A stretch of 64,000 nucleotides of DNA from Streptomyces graminofaciens (GCF_030294945.1 NZ_AP018448.1:5424001-5488000), one strand, 5' to 3'. Shown: positions 51,105-60,113, numbered from the stretch's first letter. Numbers and translations: made by a program. Notes: a model not told the origin generated them from the letters alone.

Positions 51105-52211
51105 ATGACTGGCACAGCCTCCCTTCCCGGATCGTCCCCCGGCGCTCCGCTACGCGTGGCCCTGGTCGGATACGGCCTCGCGGGCTCCGTCTTCCACGCC
51201 CCGCTGATCTCCGCGACCGAGGGCCTGGCCCTGGACACGGTCGTCACGGCGAACCCCGAGCGACGGGAGCAGGCCGCCGCCGAGTTCGCGTCGGTCCGAC
51301 TCGCGACAGCGACGGACGAGTTGTGGGACCGGGCGGACGAGCTGGACCTGGTCGTCGTCGCCTCGCCGAACAAGACGCACGTACCGATCGCGACGGCCGC
51401 CCTCGAAGCCGGCCTCGCGGTCGTGGTGGACAAGCCGGTCGCCGGTACGGCCGCCGAGGCGCGCGAGCTGGCCGCCCTGGCCGACGAGCGCGGCCTGTTC
51501 CTCTCCGTCTTCCAGAACCGCCGCTGGGACAACGACTTCCTGACCCTGCGCCGGCTGCTCGCCGAGGGCGAACTGGGCGAGATCCGGCGCTTCGAGTCCC
51601 GTTTCGAACGCTGGCGCCCACAGACCAAGGGCGGCTGGCGCGAGTCCGGCGACCCCGCAGAGATCGGAGGTCTGCTCTACGACCTGGGCAGCCATGTCGT
51701 CGACCAGGCCCTCGTCCTGTTCGGCCCGGTGACCCAGGTGTACGCCGAGTCGGACACCCGCCGCCCGGGAGCCGAGGCGGACGACGACACGTTCATCGCG
51801 CTCACGCACGCGAACGGCGTCCGGACCCACCTGTACGCCTCCGCCGTCACGCCCCAGCTCGGCCCGCGCCTGCGGGTGCTGGGCTCCGAGGCGGGTTACG
51901 TGAAGTACGGCCTGGACCCGCAGGAGGCGGCCCTGCGTGAGGGCGACCGCCCGGCCCCGGGGGCACCCTGGGGTGTGGAGCCCGAGCACCTCTGGGGCCG
52001 CGTCGGCTCCGGCGAGTCCCCGCTGACCGGCGGCGGCCGCCCCGTACGCACCCTCGCCGGCGATTACCCCGCGTACTACTCGGCGGTGGCCGCGGCCCTG
52101 CGCGGCACGGGCGAGAACCCGGTGACGGCGTACGAGGCGGCGGCGGCGCTGGACGTACTGGAGGCGGCCCGCCGCTCGGCCCGCGAGGGCGTGGCGGTGA
52201 AGCTGTCATGA
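51105..52211 (+). CDS. Gfo/Idh/MocA-family NAD(P)-dependent oxidoreductase
   Basis: The 368-aa product from ATG 51105 has the N-terminal Rossmann fold RVALVGYGLAGSVFHAPLIS, the family EKP-like motif as AVVVDKPVAGTAAEARELAA, and the C-terminal domain with GGLLYDLGSHVVDQALVLFG (the conserved D and H). It would oxidise or reduce a sugar or inositol derivative. GTG 51096 would add three residues. It overlaps the UPF0303 gene downstream by four bases and is probably repressed by the divergent ROK regulator. Confidence 0.9.
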   Translation: MTGTASLPGSSPGAPLRVALVGYGLAGSVFHAPLISATEGLALDTVVTANPERREQAAAEFASVRLATATDELWDRADELDLVVVASPNKTHVPIATAALEAGLAVVVDKPVAGTAAEARELAALADERGLFLSVFQNRRWDNDFLTLRRLLAEGELGEIRRFESRFERWRPQTKGGWRESGDPAEIGGLLYDLGSHVVDQALVLFGPVTQVYAESDTRRPGAEADDDTFIALTHANGVRTHLYASAVTPQLGPRLRVLGSEAGYVKYGLDPQEAALREGDRPAPGAPWGVEPEHLWGRVGSGESPLTGGGRPVRTLAGDYPAYYSAVAAALRGTGENPVTAYEAAAALDVLEAARRSAREGVAVKLS

Positions 52212-52693
52212 GCGACGCCACGCGACCGGACCCCGACCCCTCCATAGCCGAACTGGAAGCCCAGGAACAGCGGTTGACGCTCACCCGCTTCACGCACGAC
52301 GACGCGTGGACGCTGGGTTCCCTGCTCGTCGAGCTGGCCCGACAGCGGCAGGCCCCCGTCGCCATCGACATCCGCCGCGGCGGCCAGCAGCTCTTCCACG
52401 CGGCGCTGCCCGGCTCGACCCCGGACAACGACGCGTGGATCGACCGCAAACGCCGGGTCGTGGAGCGCTACGGCAACTCCTCGTACCTGGTGGGCGCCCG
52501 CTACCGCGCCAAGGACACCACCTTCGAGGCCTCCTCCCGCCTGGACCTCGACCGCTACGCGGCCCACGGCGGATCGTTCCCGATCACGGTCGAGGGCGCC
52601 GGGGTCATCGGCACGGTGACGGTGTCGGGCCTGCCGCAGCTGGAGGACCACATGATGGTGGTGGAGGCGCTGGAGCGTTTCCGGGACTCGTAA
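52208..52693 (+). CDS. UPF0303 / heme-degrading-domain (HbpS-like) family protein
   Basis: The 161-aa protein starts at ATG 52208 overlapping the oxidoreductase stop (ATGA). Family features are FTHDDAWTLGSLLVELARQR, APVAIDIRRGGQQLFHAALP, DNDAWIDRKRRVVERYGNSS and GSFPITVEGAGVIGTVTVSG, typical of the UPF0303/GlcG-HbpS fold. Function is unknown; operon context links it to sugar or aldonate metabolism. Confidence 0.85.
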   Translation: MSDATRPDPDPSIAELEAQEQRLTLTRFTHDDAWTLGSLLVELARQRQAPVAIDIRRGGQQLFHAALPGSTPDNDAWIDRKRRVVERYGNSSYLVGARYRAKDTTFEASSRLDLDRYAAHGGSFPITVEGAGVIGTVTVSGLPQLEDHMMVVEALERFRDS

Positions 52694-52701
52694 ACCCGGG
52701 G

Positions 52702-52762
52702 GCGCCCCTTAAGGGGCGCGGGGCTCCCAAGGGGCGCGGGGAACTGCGCGACAAGCCACCAC
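52702..52762. repeat. Dispersed intergenic repeat (copy D) with perfect palindrome, probable terminator
   Basis: GCGCCCCTTAAGGGGCGC (52702-52719) is a perfect 18-bp palindrome. It is followed by a second AAGGGGCGCGGGG and then AACTGCGCGACAAGCC, the inverted form of the repeat at 24221. It lies between convergent genes and can terminate both. Confidence 0.75.
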
Positions 52763-52843
52763 AAACCCGCAGCCGCCACACAACCCACGCCCCCCACCCC
52801 TCAGGCACCCCACCCCCTCACGCCCCCACCTCCAGCGGAGCGC

Positions 52844-53701
52844 CTACGCGTTCTTGAACTCCTGCCGCTGACGCCCCAGCCCCGAGATCTCCAGCTCCAC
52901 CACATCCCCGGCCCGCAGATACGGCTTCGGCTCGGGCTCCCCCATGGCCACCCCCGCGGGCGTCCCCGTATTGATGACGTCCCCGGGGTACAGGGTCATG
53001 AACTGGCTGACGTACCGCACGACCTCCCCCACGGGAAAGATCTGCTCGGCGGTCGTCCCGTCCTGCTTCAGCTCACCGTTGACCCACAGCCTCAGCGACA
53101 GCTCCTGCGGGTCGGGGACCTCGTCCGCCGTCACCAGCCACGGTCCGAGCGGGTTGAACGTCTCGCAGTTCTTCCCCTTGTCCCACGTTCCGCCCCGCTC
53201 GAGCTGGAAGGCCCGCTCGGACACGTCGTGCGCCACCGCGTACCCGGCGACATGCGCGAGCGCCTGCTCCGCGGACTCGACATAGCGCGCCGTGCTCCCG
53301 ATGACGACCGCCAGCTCGACCTCCCAGTCGGTCTTCACCGACCCGCGCGGCACGAGCACCGTGTCGTACGGCCCGACCACCGTGTCCGCCGCCTTGAAGA
53401 AGATCACCGGCTCGGCGGGCGGCTCGGCCCCGGTCTCGCGGGCGTGGTCGTGGTAGTTGAGCCCGATGCAGACGATCTTCCCGATACGGGCCAGCGGCGG
53501 TCCGATGCGCAGCCCCGTCGCGTCCAGGACCGGCAGGTCACCGGTCTCGGCCGCCGACCTGATCCGCCCGAGCGCCGCCTCGTCCGCGAGCAGCGTGCCG
53601 TCGATGTCCGGCACGAGCCCCGACAGATCCCGCAGGACGCCGTCGGCGTCCAGCAGCGCCGGCCGCTCCGATCCCGCCGTACCGACTCGCATCAGCTTCA
53701 T
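52844..53701 (-). CDS. Fumarylacetoacetate hydrolase (FAH) family protein
   Basis: The 285-aa enzyme starts at ATG 53701 (MKLMRVGTAGSERPALLDAD). The catalytic fold begins at IGKIVCIGLNYHDHARETGA. Metal-binding and active-site segments are FFKAADTVVGPYD, KTDWEVELAVVIG, GYAVAHDVSERAFQ and KNCETFNPLGPWLVT. Members include acylpyruvate hydrolases, 2-keto-3-deoxy-fuconate or similar dehydratases, and isomerases of aromatic catabolism. Near a Gfo/Idh/MocA oxidoreductase, a sugar-acid pathway is plausible. Confidence 0.9.
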   Translation of the reverse strand: MKLMRVGTAGSERPALLDADGVLRDLSGLVPDIDGTLLADEAALGRIRSAAETGDLPVLDATGLRIGPPLARIGKIVCIGLNYHDHARETGAEPPAEPVIFFKAADTVVGPYDTVLVPRGSVKTDWEVELAVVIGSTARYVESAEQALAHVAGYAVAHDVSERAFQLERGGTWDKGKNCETFNPLGPWLVTADEVPDPQELSLRLWVNGELKQDGTTAEQIFPVGEVVRYVSQFMTLYPGDVINTGTPAGVAMGEPEPKPYLRAGDVVELEISGLGRQRQEFKNA

Positions 53702-53841
53702 TGGCCACAATCCCCTCAATCGATCGCAAATCGTCGACCGACGGGTGCAGCCATCGGATGACTGGCCGATCCTCCAAGGTCCCCGTCCACTCCGCAAGAG
53801 CCGGTTCACGGAGTGGACCGGAGGCCTCCGCGTGCGCCGGC

Positions 53842-54570
53842 TCAGCGGTAGAGAGCCGCCCGCTCCACCGCGCTCCACGTCGTGCTGGTCACCACGTAGA
53901 GCGCGGCGGCCAGCGGCACCACGGCCACGGTGAAGAGCGTGAAGAAGGACATGAACGGCATGACCTTGGTCATCGCCCCGAGCCCGGGCACCTGCTGGCC
54001 CTCGGCTCCCGCCACGGCGAGCTGCGCCGCCGGGTTCGCGGCGGCCATCATCCGCTTCGTACGCCAGAAGTTGAAGGAGGCCACGACGGCGACCACGACG
54101 AACAGCGCGACGTATACGAGCCCCGCGCCCCCGAAGACCCCGCCGTCGCCGAGCGCGTCGGCCCACCGCCCGCCGAGCGGCGCGGAGAACAGCTCGTGGC
54201 CGAGCAGTTCGTTCGCCTGGCCGCCGATCGTCGTGTTGGAGAAGAGGTGGTAGAGGAGGAAGAAGGCGGGCATCTGGAACAGGCTGGGCAGACAGCCGGA
54301 CAGCGGCGAGACCTTCTCCTCGGCGTGCAGTGCCAGTACGGCCTTCTGGAGCTTCTCGGGCTCCTTCTGGTGCTTCTTGCGCAGCTCGGCGACCTTCGGC
54401 TGCAACGCCGTACGGGCCTTCTGCCCCCGGGCCGCCGCCCGGGACAAGGGGTGCACGAGGAGTCGTACGAACGCGGTGAACAGGACGATCGCGGCGGCGG
54501 CCGCGGCGGCGCCGAACAGCGGGTGGAGCAGGTCGGCCAGGTGCTGGACCAGGTCGGCGAAAACGGACAT
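53842..54570 (-). CDS. YidC/Oxa1-family membrane protein insertase, paralogue
   Basis: The 242-aa integral membrane protein has the family layout: N-terminal TM region (AAAAIVLFTAFVRLLVHPLS), a charged cytoplasmic loop (RTALQPKVAELRKKHQKEPE), the hydrophobic core GCLPSLFQMPAFFLLYHLFS, and C-terminal TMs (VMPFMSFFTLFTVAVVPLAA/ALYVVTSTTWSAVERA). It is short and lacks a lipoprotein signal, so it is likely a second YidC rather than the housekeeping one at oriC. It is followed upstream by DUF6412 and sortase genes, hinting at a cell-surface protein function. Confidence 0.9.
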   Translation of the reverse strand: MSVFADLVQHLADLLHPLFGAAAAAAAIVLFTAFVRLLVHPLSRAAARGQKARTALQPKVAELRKKHQKEPEKLQKAVLALHAEEKVSPLSGCLPSLFQMPAFFLLYHLFSNTTIGGQANELLGHELFSAPLGGRWADALGDGGVFGGAGLVYVALFVVVAVVASFNFWRTKRMMAAANPAAQLAVAGAEGQQVPGLGAMTKVMPFMSFFTLFTVAVVPLAAALYVVTSTTWSAVERAALYR

Positions 54571-54666
54571 GCGTGAGCCCTCCGGGGGTCTCGTCGTGCC
54601 GGGGAGTCATGACTCGTGTTGCTCGGCGCGACGGCCCACGCGGGGACGTCAAGGTTGAGGCGTGCC

Positions 54667-54990
54667 CTACGCGGTGGCCGTCAGGAGGGCACGGCCGGGA
54701 GCCCGGGGTCGCGTACGGCCGCGGGCGTCGGGGTCGCGTTGGCGCAGGAACGCCGTACGGCGCTCGCGGTCACGGATCGCCGTACGGACGTGGGTGCGCG
54801 GTACGGCGGGTGCGCAGCGCGAGGCGATGAGCGCGCAGGCGGTGAACGCGGAACCGGCCGCGGCGGTCGCGGCGAAGGCGACAGCGGCGGCGGAGAGGGA
54901 GCCGACGTCGAGGACTGCGACCTCGAAGAGGAGGATCAGGAGCACGGCGGCGGGGCGCAGCACGGCCCGGTTCCGGAGACTCTGGATCAC
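54667..54990 (-). CDS. DUF6412-like small membrane protein
   Basis: The 107-aa product starts at GTG 54990 with a GGGGGG purine run just upstream. It has two hydrophobic helices (VLRPAAVLLILLFEVAVLDV and AAVAFAATAAAGSAFTACAL) and a basic, arginine-rich C terminus. It sits between the class E sortase and YidC genes on the same strand. I recognise it only as a small Streptomyces protein of this neighbourhood. Confidence 0.7.
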   Translation of the reverse strand: MIQSLRNRAVLRPAAVLLILLFEVAVLDVGSLSAAAVAFAATAAAGSAFTACALIASRCAPAVPRTHVRTAIRDRERRTAFLRQRDPDARGRTRPRAPGRALLTATA

Positions 54991-55039
54991 GACCCCCCCT
55001 TCTTGCCCTCGCCGGTACGCGGCATTCGCACACATGCTC

Positions 55040-55837
55040 TCACCTGAGCCGTACCGAGCGCAGCTTCCCCCAGACCACGAGGCGGTATGTGGAGGTGTAC
55101 TCGGGTGTGCAGGTGGTGAGCGTGAGGTAGTGGCCGGGCTCGTCGTACCCGTACGACGGTCGCGCGGCGCTGCGCGGTACGGCCCGCAGGACGCCCCCGT
55201 CGCCCGGCGAGGTCTGCGGGAGCGTGCGGTCGACGACGTAGGTGTAGACGGCGGTACGGGTCTCGACGCGGACCTCGTCGCCGTGCCGGAGCCGGTTGAG
55301 GTACCGGAAGGGCTCGCCGTGGGTGTTGCGGTGCCCGGCGAGGGCGAAGTTCCCGGGTCGGCCGGGCTGCGCGGTGCGCGGGTAGTGGCCGACGTACCCC
55401 TTGTCGAGGACGTCCGTCCTGCCGACCCCCTCGGCGACGGGTACGCGGAGGTGGAGGCGGGGGATCGTGAGGACGGCGTAGGCCTGGGGGCTGTGGGGCG
55501 AGGTCGACCGGTCGGGTGCCGCGAGTGGGCGCCGGGGGTCGGGGCCGCCGCCCGGGTCGCCGTCCGTGTCCGCGGCGCCCGGCGCGGGTAAGGCCGTGGC
55601 CGGGTCGGGGGCGTCCGGAGTGTTCGCCCACTCCTTCTCCAGCGCCTCCACCTGCCGTTGGGCGGTCTCCTTGGCCTGCCGGTTGGTCCACCACAGCTGG
55701 TGGACGACGAGGAGCAGCAGGACAAGGCCGACGGTGACGGCGAGTTCGGCGGCGGTCCAGAGGGCACGGCGGTATGCGGCACGGCGGCGCCGGGTGCCGT
55801 GGTCGACGACGCGGGGGACGACCGGATGATCCCGCAC
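55040..55837 (-). CDS. Class E sortase
   Basis: The 265-aa transpeptidase from GTG 55837 has a short basic N terminus, one TM (AELAVTVGLVLLLLVVHQLW), a linker and the sortase domain: AYAVLTIPRLHLRVPVAEGV, the catalytic histidine in FALAGHRNTHGEPFRYLN, cysteine in LTLTTCTPEYTS and arginine in STYRLVVWGKL. TLTTCTP is characteristic of class E, which recognises LAxTG signals. The LAxTG protein encoded at 48723-49628 is the obvious substrate in this window. The start is approximate, as the ribosome site is weak. Confidence 0.9.
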   Translation of the reverse strand: MRDHPVVPRVVDHGTRRRRAAYRRALWTAAELAVTVGLVLLLLVVHQLWWTNRQAKETAQRQVEALEKEWANTPDAPDPATALPAPGAADTDGDPGGGPDPRRPLAAPDRSTSPHSPQAYAVLTIPRLHLRVPVAEGVGRTDVLDKGYVGHYPRTAQPGRPGNFALAGHRNTHGEPFRYLNRLRHGDEVRVETRTAVYTYVVDRTLPQTSPGDGGVLRAVPRSAARPSYGYDEPGHYLTLTTCTPEYTSTYRLVVWGKLRSVRLR

Positions 55838-56023
55838 GCGCCGAACGATAGGGGCAGCTCCGCCAAGTGACCAGACCGCGAGGCCTCCTCGTGGTCCCGC
55901 CGGGCACCGGACTTCTTCCTCCCCTTCTGACAACCGTTGGAAAAAATCGAGAAAGCGCTGTCCTACCTCTCGACAACCCCACTGGTCAGCCCTGACTCTT
56001 CCGAAGAACAACTGTGCCTCTGT

Positions 56024-56073
56024 CCCCGTATGACTCCCGCTCCCCGTATGACTCCCGCTCCCCCGTATGACCC
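56024..56073. repeat. Tandem 18-bp repeat upstream of the GH30 gene
   Basis: CCCCGTATGACTCCCGCT occurs at 56024-56041 and 56042-56059 without mismatch, then a partial third copy (CCCCGTATGACCC) ends at 56073. It lies 55-105 bp before the galactanase start, in the expected promoter or leader region. Confidence 0.85.
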
Positions 56074-56127
56074 TCTTCTCCCGTGCGACTCCCCATCCCC
56101 CTCCGCACCCGCACCCCCGGAGCTGAT

Positions 56128-57687
56128 ATGGCCATGTCCCCAGACCCTCAGGACTCCCAGAACCCCAAGGACCACTCGTCCACACCCTCGGCAGTGGACC
56201 GGAACCCGGCTCCGTTCCGCCGCAGAGCCCTGCTGGCCGCGGCCGGTGGCGCGGTCCTCGGCGGCGCGCTGGGCACGGGCACCGCGCACGCGGACGCGAC
56301 GATCGCGATCACGCCCGGTACGACCTACGGCACCTGGGAGGGCTGGGGCACCTCGCTCGCCTGGTGGGCGAACGTCTTCGGCGCCCGGGACGACTTCGCC
56401 GACCTGTGGTTCACCACCAAGACGACGACGTACAACGGCACGGCCCTCCCCGGCCTGGGCATGAACATCGCCCGCTACAACCTCGGCGCGTGCAGCTCGA
56501 ACACGGTGAACGGCTCGTCCATGGTCGCGTCGCCCAACATCCCCGCGTTCAAGCAGATCGAGGGCTACTGGCAGGACTGGAACAACGAGGACCCGACCTC
56601 CTCGGCCTGGAAATGGACGGCGGACGCCACGCAGCGGGCGGCCCTGACGAAGGCGGTGGCGCGCGGCGCGACCACGGAACTCTTCGCCAACTCCCCGATG
56701 TGGTGGATGTGCCTGAACCACAACCCCTCGGGCGCGTCGGGCGGCGGCAACAACCTCCAGTCCTGGAACTACCGCCAGCACGCCTCCCACCTGGCCGCCG
56801 TGGCCCTCTACGCCAAGAACAACTGGGGCGTGAACTTCGCGACGGTCGACCCCTTCAACGAGCCGGCCTCCAGCTGGTGGACGGCGACCGGCACCCAGGA
56901 GGGCTGCCACATGGACGCGTCGGTCCAGGCGGCCGTACTGCCGTACATGCGCAGCGAGTTGGACAAGCGGGGCCTGACGGGCGTACGCATCTCGGCGTCC
57001 GACGAGACGAACTACGACACGGCCCGCTCGACCTGGAGCGCGTTCGGCTCTTCGACGAAGGCCCTGGTCAACCAGGTGAACGTGCACGGCTACCAGGGCG
57101 CGAACGGCCGTAGGGATCTGCTCTACACGGATGTGGTGACGACATCCGGCAAGAAGCTCTGGAACTCGGAGACGGGCGACAGCGACGGCACCGGCTGGAC
57201 CCTCGCCCGGAACCTCTGTTACGACTTCCGCTGGCTGCACCCCACGGCCTGGGTCTACTGGCAGGTGATGGACCCGACGGCGGGCTGGGCGATGATCGCG
57301 TACGACGCGAACACCCTCCAGCCGACGACGATCCAGACGAAGTACTACGTGATGGCGCAGTTCAGCCGCCACATCCGCCCCGGGATGAAGATCCTGGACG
57401 CGGGTTCGAGCTACACGGCGGCGGCGTACGACGCGACGGCGAAGCGCCTGGTGATAGTCGCGATCAACACCTCCTCCTCGGCCCAGACCCTCACCTTCGA
57501 CCTCTCCCGTTTCACGACGGTGACGGGCGGCACGAACGGCCTGGTCCCCCGCTGGAACACCCACACGTCGGGCGGCAGCGACCGCTACCGCGCGTACTCG
57601 GACACGACCCTGAGCGGCAAGTCGGTGTCGGTGCCGTTCGCGGCGGGGGCGGTGCAGACGTTGCAGATCGACGGGGTGACGATCTAG
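56128..57687 (+). CDS. Secreted GH30-type glycoside hydrolase (endo-beta-1,6-galactanase-like)
   Basis: I start it at ATG 56128 with GGAG five bases upstream, giving 519 aa; GTG 56083 is an unlikely alternative. A Tat signal (PFRRRALLAAAGGAVLGGAL) is cleaved near AHADATIAI. The GH30 (beta/alpha)8 domain shows YGTWEGWGTSLAWWANVFGA, LGMNIARYNLGACSS, LFANSPMWWMCLNHNPSGA, VDPFNEPASSWWTATGTQEG (acid/base Glu) and KLWNSETGDSDGTGW (nucleophile Glu). A C-terminal beta domain completes it. Subfamily 5-type enzymes cleave beta-1,6-galactan side chains of arabinogalactan. It is monocistronic. Confidence 0.88.
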   Translation: MAMSPDPQDSQNPKDHSSTPSAVDRNPAPFRRRALLAAAGGAVLGGALGTGTAHADATIAITPGTTYGTWEGWGTSLAWWANVFGARDDFADLWFTTKTTTYNGTALPGLGMNIARYNLGACSSNTVNGSSMVASPNIPAFKQIEGYWQDWNNEDPTSSAWKWTADATQRAALTKAVARGATTELFANSPMWWMCLNHNPSGASGGGNNLQSWNYRQHASHLAAVALYAKNNWGVNFATVDPFNEPASSWWTATGTQEGCHMDASVQAAVLPYMRSELDKRGLTGVRISASDETNYDTARSTWSAFGSSTKALVNQVNVHGYQGANGRRDLLYTDVVTTSGKKLWNSETGDSDGTGWTLARNLCYDFRWLHPTAWVYWQVMDPTAGWAMIAYDANTLQPTTIQTKYYVMAQFSRHIRPGMKILDAGSSYTAAAYDATAKRLVIVAINTSSSAQTLTFDLSRFTTVTGGTNGLVPRWNTHTSGGSDRYRAYSDTTLSGKSVSVPFAAGAVQTLQIDGVTI

Positions 57688-57858
57688 GCGGCGGGTGACG
57701 GGCCGGGGTGCGGGCCGGGGTGATGTGGGCCGGGGTCCGCCGCGCGACCCGCTTCCGCTGAATCAAGCGGGGCGCTGACCGGCCCATCCCTCGCCATCCC
57801 TCACCCATCCCTCACCCATCCCTCTCCTCGATCGCCGGTCGGCAGTACGGTGTCGTGC

Positions 57859-58869
57859 ATGCGCCCCGACACGCCTGCCGAAAACGTCGACCACACCGCC
57901 GAAGCGGCCCGCCTGGAGCGGACCGCCGACCTTTATCCCGAGGACGCCGAACACCTGCTCGTGCAGGCCGCGGCCCACCGGGAACTGGCCGGCGACCGCC
58001 CGGGCGCGACCGCGCTCTACGACCGCCTGCTGTCCTCCGACTCCCGGCTGGAGAACCCCCACCTGGTACGAGCCCTGAAGGCGTCCAACCTCTGGGAGTA
58101 CGGCCACGAGGCCGAGGCCAGGGCGATCATCGAGGGCGTACGGGCGGCGGCCCCCCGCGACCCGGCCCCCTGGGTGATCGTGGCCGAGGCCCTGGAGAAC
58201 CACGACGAGCTGGAGTCGGCGCAGAACACCTTCACGGAGGCGGCGACGCTCCTGCTGACGGGCGTGGAGGAACCTCCGTACGCAACGCGCCCCGTCCTCT
58301 TCGGCCGCCACAGGGTCCGCCGCATGCTGGGCGCGCCGCACGACGACTGGGACGCGGTGGCGGACACACTCCACTCGTCGTCCGTGTCCTTGGACGAGCT
58401 GCACGACCCGAAACGGGTGTGGTCCCTGGGCTCCGACAACCCCGCGGAACTCCAGGCCGAAATCTCCCGCCTACGAGCGGAGTTGGGCACCTACAGGGAG
58501 GCCCTCTCCCGCCCGTTCCCGGTGGCGATCCTGCACTGGCCGGCACCGGAACTCTCGGAACTGCTGTCGGCGTACCCGGGGTTGGCGTCGGAGTACCCGT
58601 CGCACGGGGAGCACCTGTCGACGATAGAGGCGTCACTACGGGAACTGGCGGCCTCCGGCACCCCGAACCTGGGCATCGTGACGGGCACGGTCCCGTCGTA
58701 CGAGGCTTTCGCGGCCTCGGAGGGCTCGTCCCCGGCCGACGCGACGCTGCTGCCGCAGTATGCGACGACGCTGGCTGCGCGGGGCAGGGCGGAGGAGTGG
58801 CCGCCGCAGAGGGGGGCGGGGTGTTGGTGTGGGTCGGGGCGGGCTTATGCGGGGTGCCACGGGGGCTGA
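57859..58869 (+). CDS. TPR-like protein with C-terminal SEC-C zinc motif
   Basis: The 336-aa protein starts at ATG 57859. TACGGT lies seven bases before the ATG, so a leaderless transcript is possible. The N-terminal half is helical repeat (AERTADLYPEDAEHLLVQAA-like, APWVIVAEALENHDELESAQ). The C terminus ends with CWCGSGRAYAGCHG, a SEC-C motif that binds zinc. Such proteins are adaptors without known enzymatic activity. Confidence 0.82.
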   Translation: MRPDTPAENVDHTAEAARLERTADLYPEDAEHLLVQAAAHRELAGDRPGATALYDRLLSSDSRLENPHLVRALKASNLWEYGHEAEARAIIEGVRAAAPRDPAPWVIVAEALENHDELESAQNTFTEAATLLLTGVEEPPYATRPVLFGRHRVRRMLGAPHDDWDAVADTLHSSSVSLDELHDPKRVWSLGSDNPAELQAEISRLRAELGTYREALSRPFPVAILHWPAPELSELLSAYPGLASEYPSHGEHLSTIEASLRELAASGTPNLGIVTGTVPSYEAFAASEGSSPADATLLPQYATTLAARGRAEEWPPQRGAGCWCGSGRAYAGCHGG

Positions 58870-58905
58870 GGGAGGCCGGTTAGCTACTGGTCGGCGAGGA
58901 CAAAC

Positions 58906-58936
58906 AGCCTCGGGGGCGTTCCTGGCCCCCGAGGCT
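58906..58936 (+). terminator. Intrinsic terminator after the SEC-C gene
   Basis: A 12-bp perfect stem AGCCTCGGGGGC/GCCCCCGAGGCT with a 7-nt loop is followed by TT, 36 bp after the stop codon. Confidence 0.8.
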
Positions 58937-59076
58937 TTCCTGGCGAGCGCCCTATGAGGGTGCCCCCGGGCCAGCCACTCTTCCAGGCCCCCGTGCTGGA
59001 GCAGCCCGGGTCAAGGGTGGCCCGCAGGGGCATTGGTGAAGGCTATGAATTTCCATGGCCTGTGCCGTCTGATGCC

Positions 59077-60113
59077 TCAGTCCCCTTGCCAGTGCTTTCG
59101 GTGATAGCGGACATAGTTCACGTGAACCTTGTGCTTGCGGTGCATGGTGAGCTTCGGGTGCACGTTTCCGCCTAGGGCTCCTGCACGCACAATTATCGAC
59201 CAGTCGTCGTCAATGACGATCGCCCCAATATCAAGCCGCACATGGCAGTTAGGACAGAGACACAGGACGTTGGGCTCTACATCAGGGCCCCGGTGTGGCT
59301 CACCAAGAGGCTGGATGTGGGCGCCTTCGCTGTAGGTCTTCCCATCCGGCCCTTCTAAACGCAGACCGCATGCTTGGCACTCTCCGCCGTAGAGCGCCTT
59401 CACATTTCTCGGCACCGCAGCATCGCGCACAATCCGCTGCACCGTCGCTGAACGCTTCTCGGGGAGTTTCCCCCCGAGCCGTGTCGCTTCCTCCGAGTCC
59501 TCGTCGGTCTCGCTCTCCGCCTGATCCAGCTCGTCTAGAGGAAGCTCGTCCTGCTGCACCAGCAGGTCGGAGATCTGACGCTCAACGGCTGTCGGGTCCT
59601 GTACTGATCAGGCAGACGCTCCAGATCAAATTGACAGATCTCGATAGGCGTTCCATCCGGCGCCAGCGACTTCGATACGGCGGTCCGGACGTGCGTAATC
59701 TCGTACAGCCCGTCGTATCTATAGCAATCGATCGGTGAGTACCGCGAATCCCCCTTCCAGCCACGAATGACTCGAATGGGGTGGCCTCGGTCGTAGCTCA
59801 GCTTGAGAGCAGCGTTGTCTTGATACGCCCAGTCTTGGCTTCGCCGGAGCTTTGGAACTCCATTTTCCTTGTACTTGTCGGCGTCGGGGGAGGCTCCCGT
59901 GTACCGCACCCAAGTCCAGTGGTCCTCGTCGTCCTCGTACCCACCGTGCAGCACGATGGCGTCGGCAACATCGCTTCCGTCTTCATCCGCGAGCCACGAG
60001 ATGCCACGGACGGTATTTCCGTGCAGATCGGCCTGGTGCACCTGCCGACGGCGATGGAACTCTGCGCCGGGAGCGACGCCTGCTAAGTGACCGATTCTTC
60101 GCTTGTTCCCCAC
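59077..60113 (-). pseudogene. SRA-YDG/HNH modification-dependent nuclease, broken by a frameshift
   Basis: Frame one starts at GTG 60113 and encodes an SRA-YDG domain: RRIGHLAGVAPGAEFHRRRQ, AIVLHGGYEDDEDHWTWVRY, HPIRVIRGWKGDSRYSPIDC and YRYDGLYEITHV. It stops at 59535. The second frame (59559-59077 if started at GTG) contains the HNH part: GGECQACGLRLEGPDGKT, SEGAHIQPLGEPHRGPDVEP and NVLCLCPNCHVRLD. The two frames join naturally at about 59601-59609, where the second frame opens immediately after a TGA and reads VQDPTAVERQISDLL. One inserted base would restore a roughly 345-aa SRA-HNH enzyme, a layout known for restriction of 5-methyl- or 5-hydroxymethylcytosine DNA. As written, the protein is split. 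Confidence 0.82.

Noticed and set aside
53702..53760. Short inverted segments (ATCGATCGCAAATCG region) as an operator of the FAH gene
   Set aside because: The symmetry is imperfect and no regulator is adjacent, so it is too weak to report as a feature.
59077..59559. HNH protein as an independent gene started at GTG 59559
   Set aside because: No ribosome site, and the frame continues upstream in register with the SRA domain up to a single shift; a broken fusion gene explains it better.
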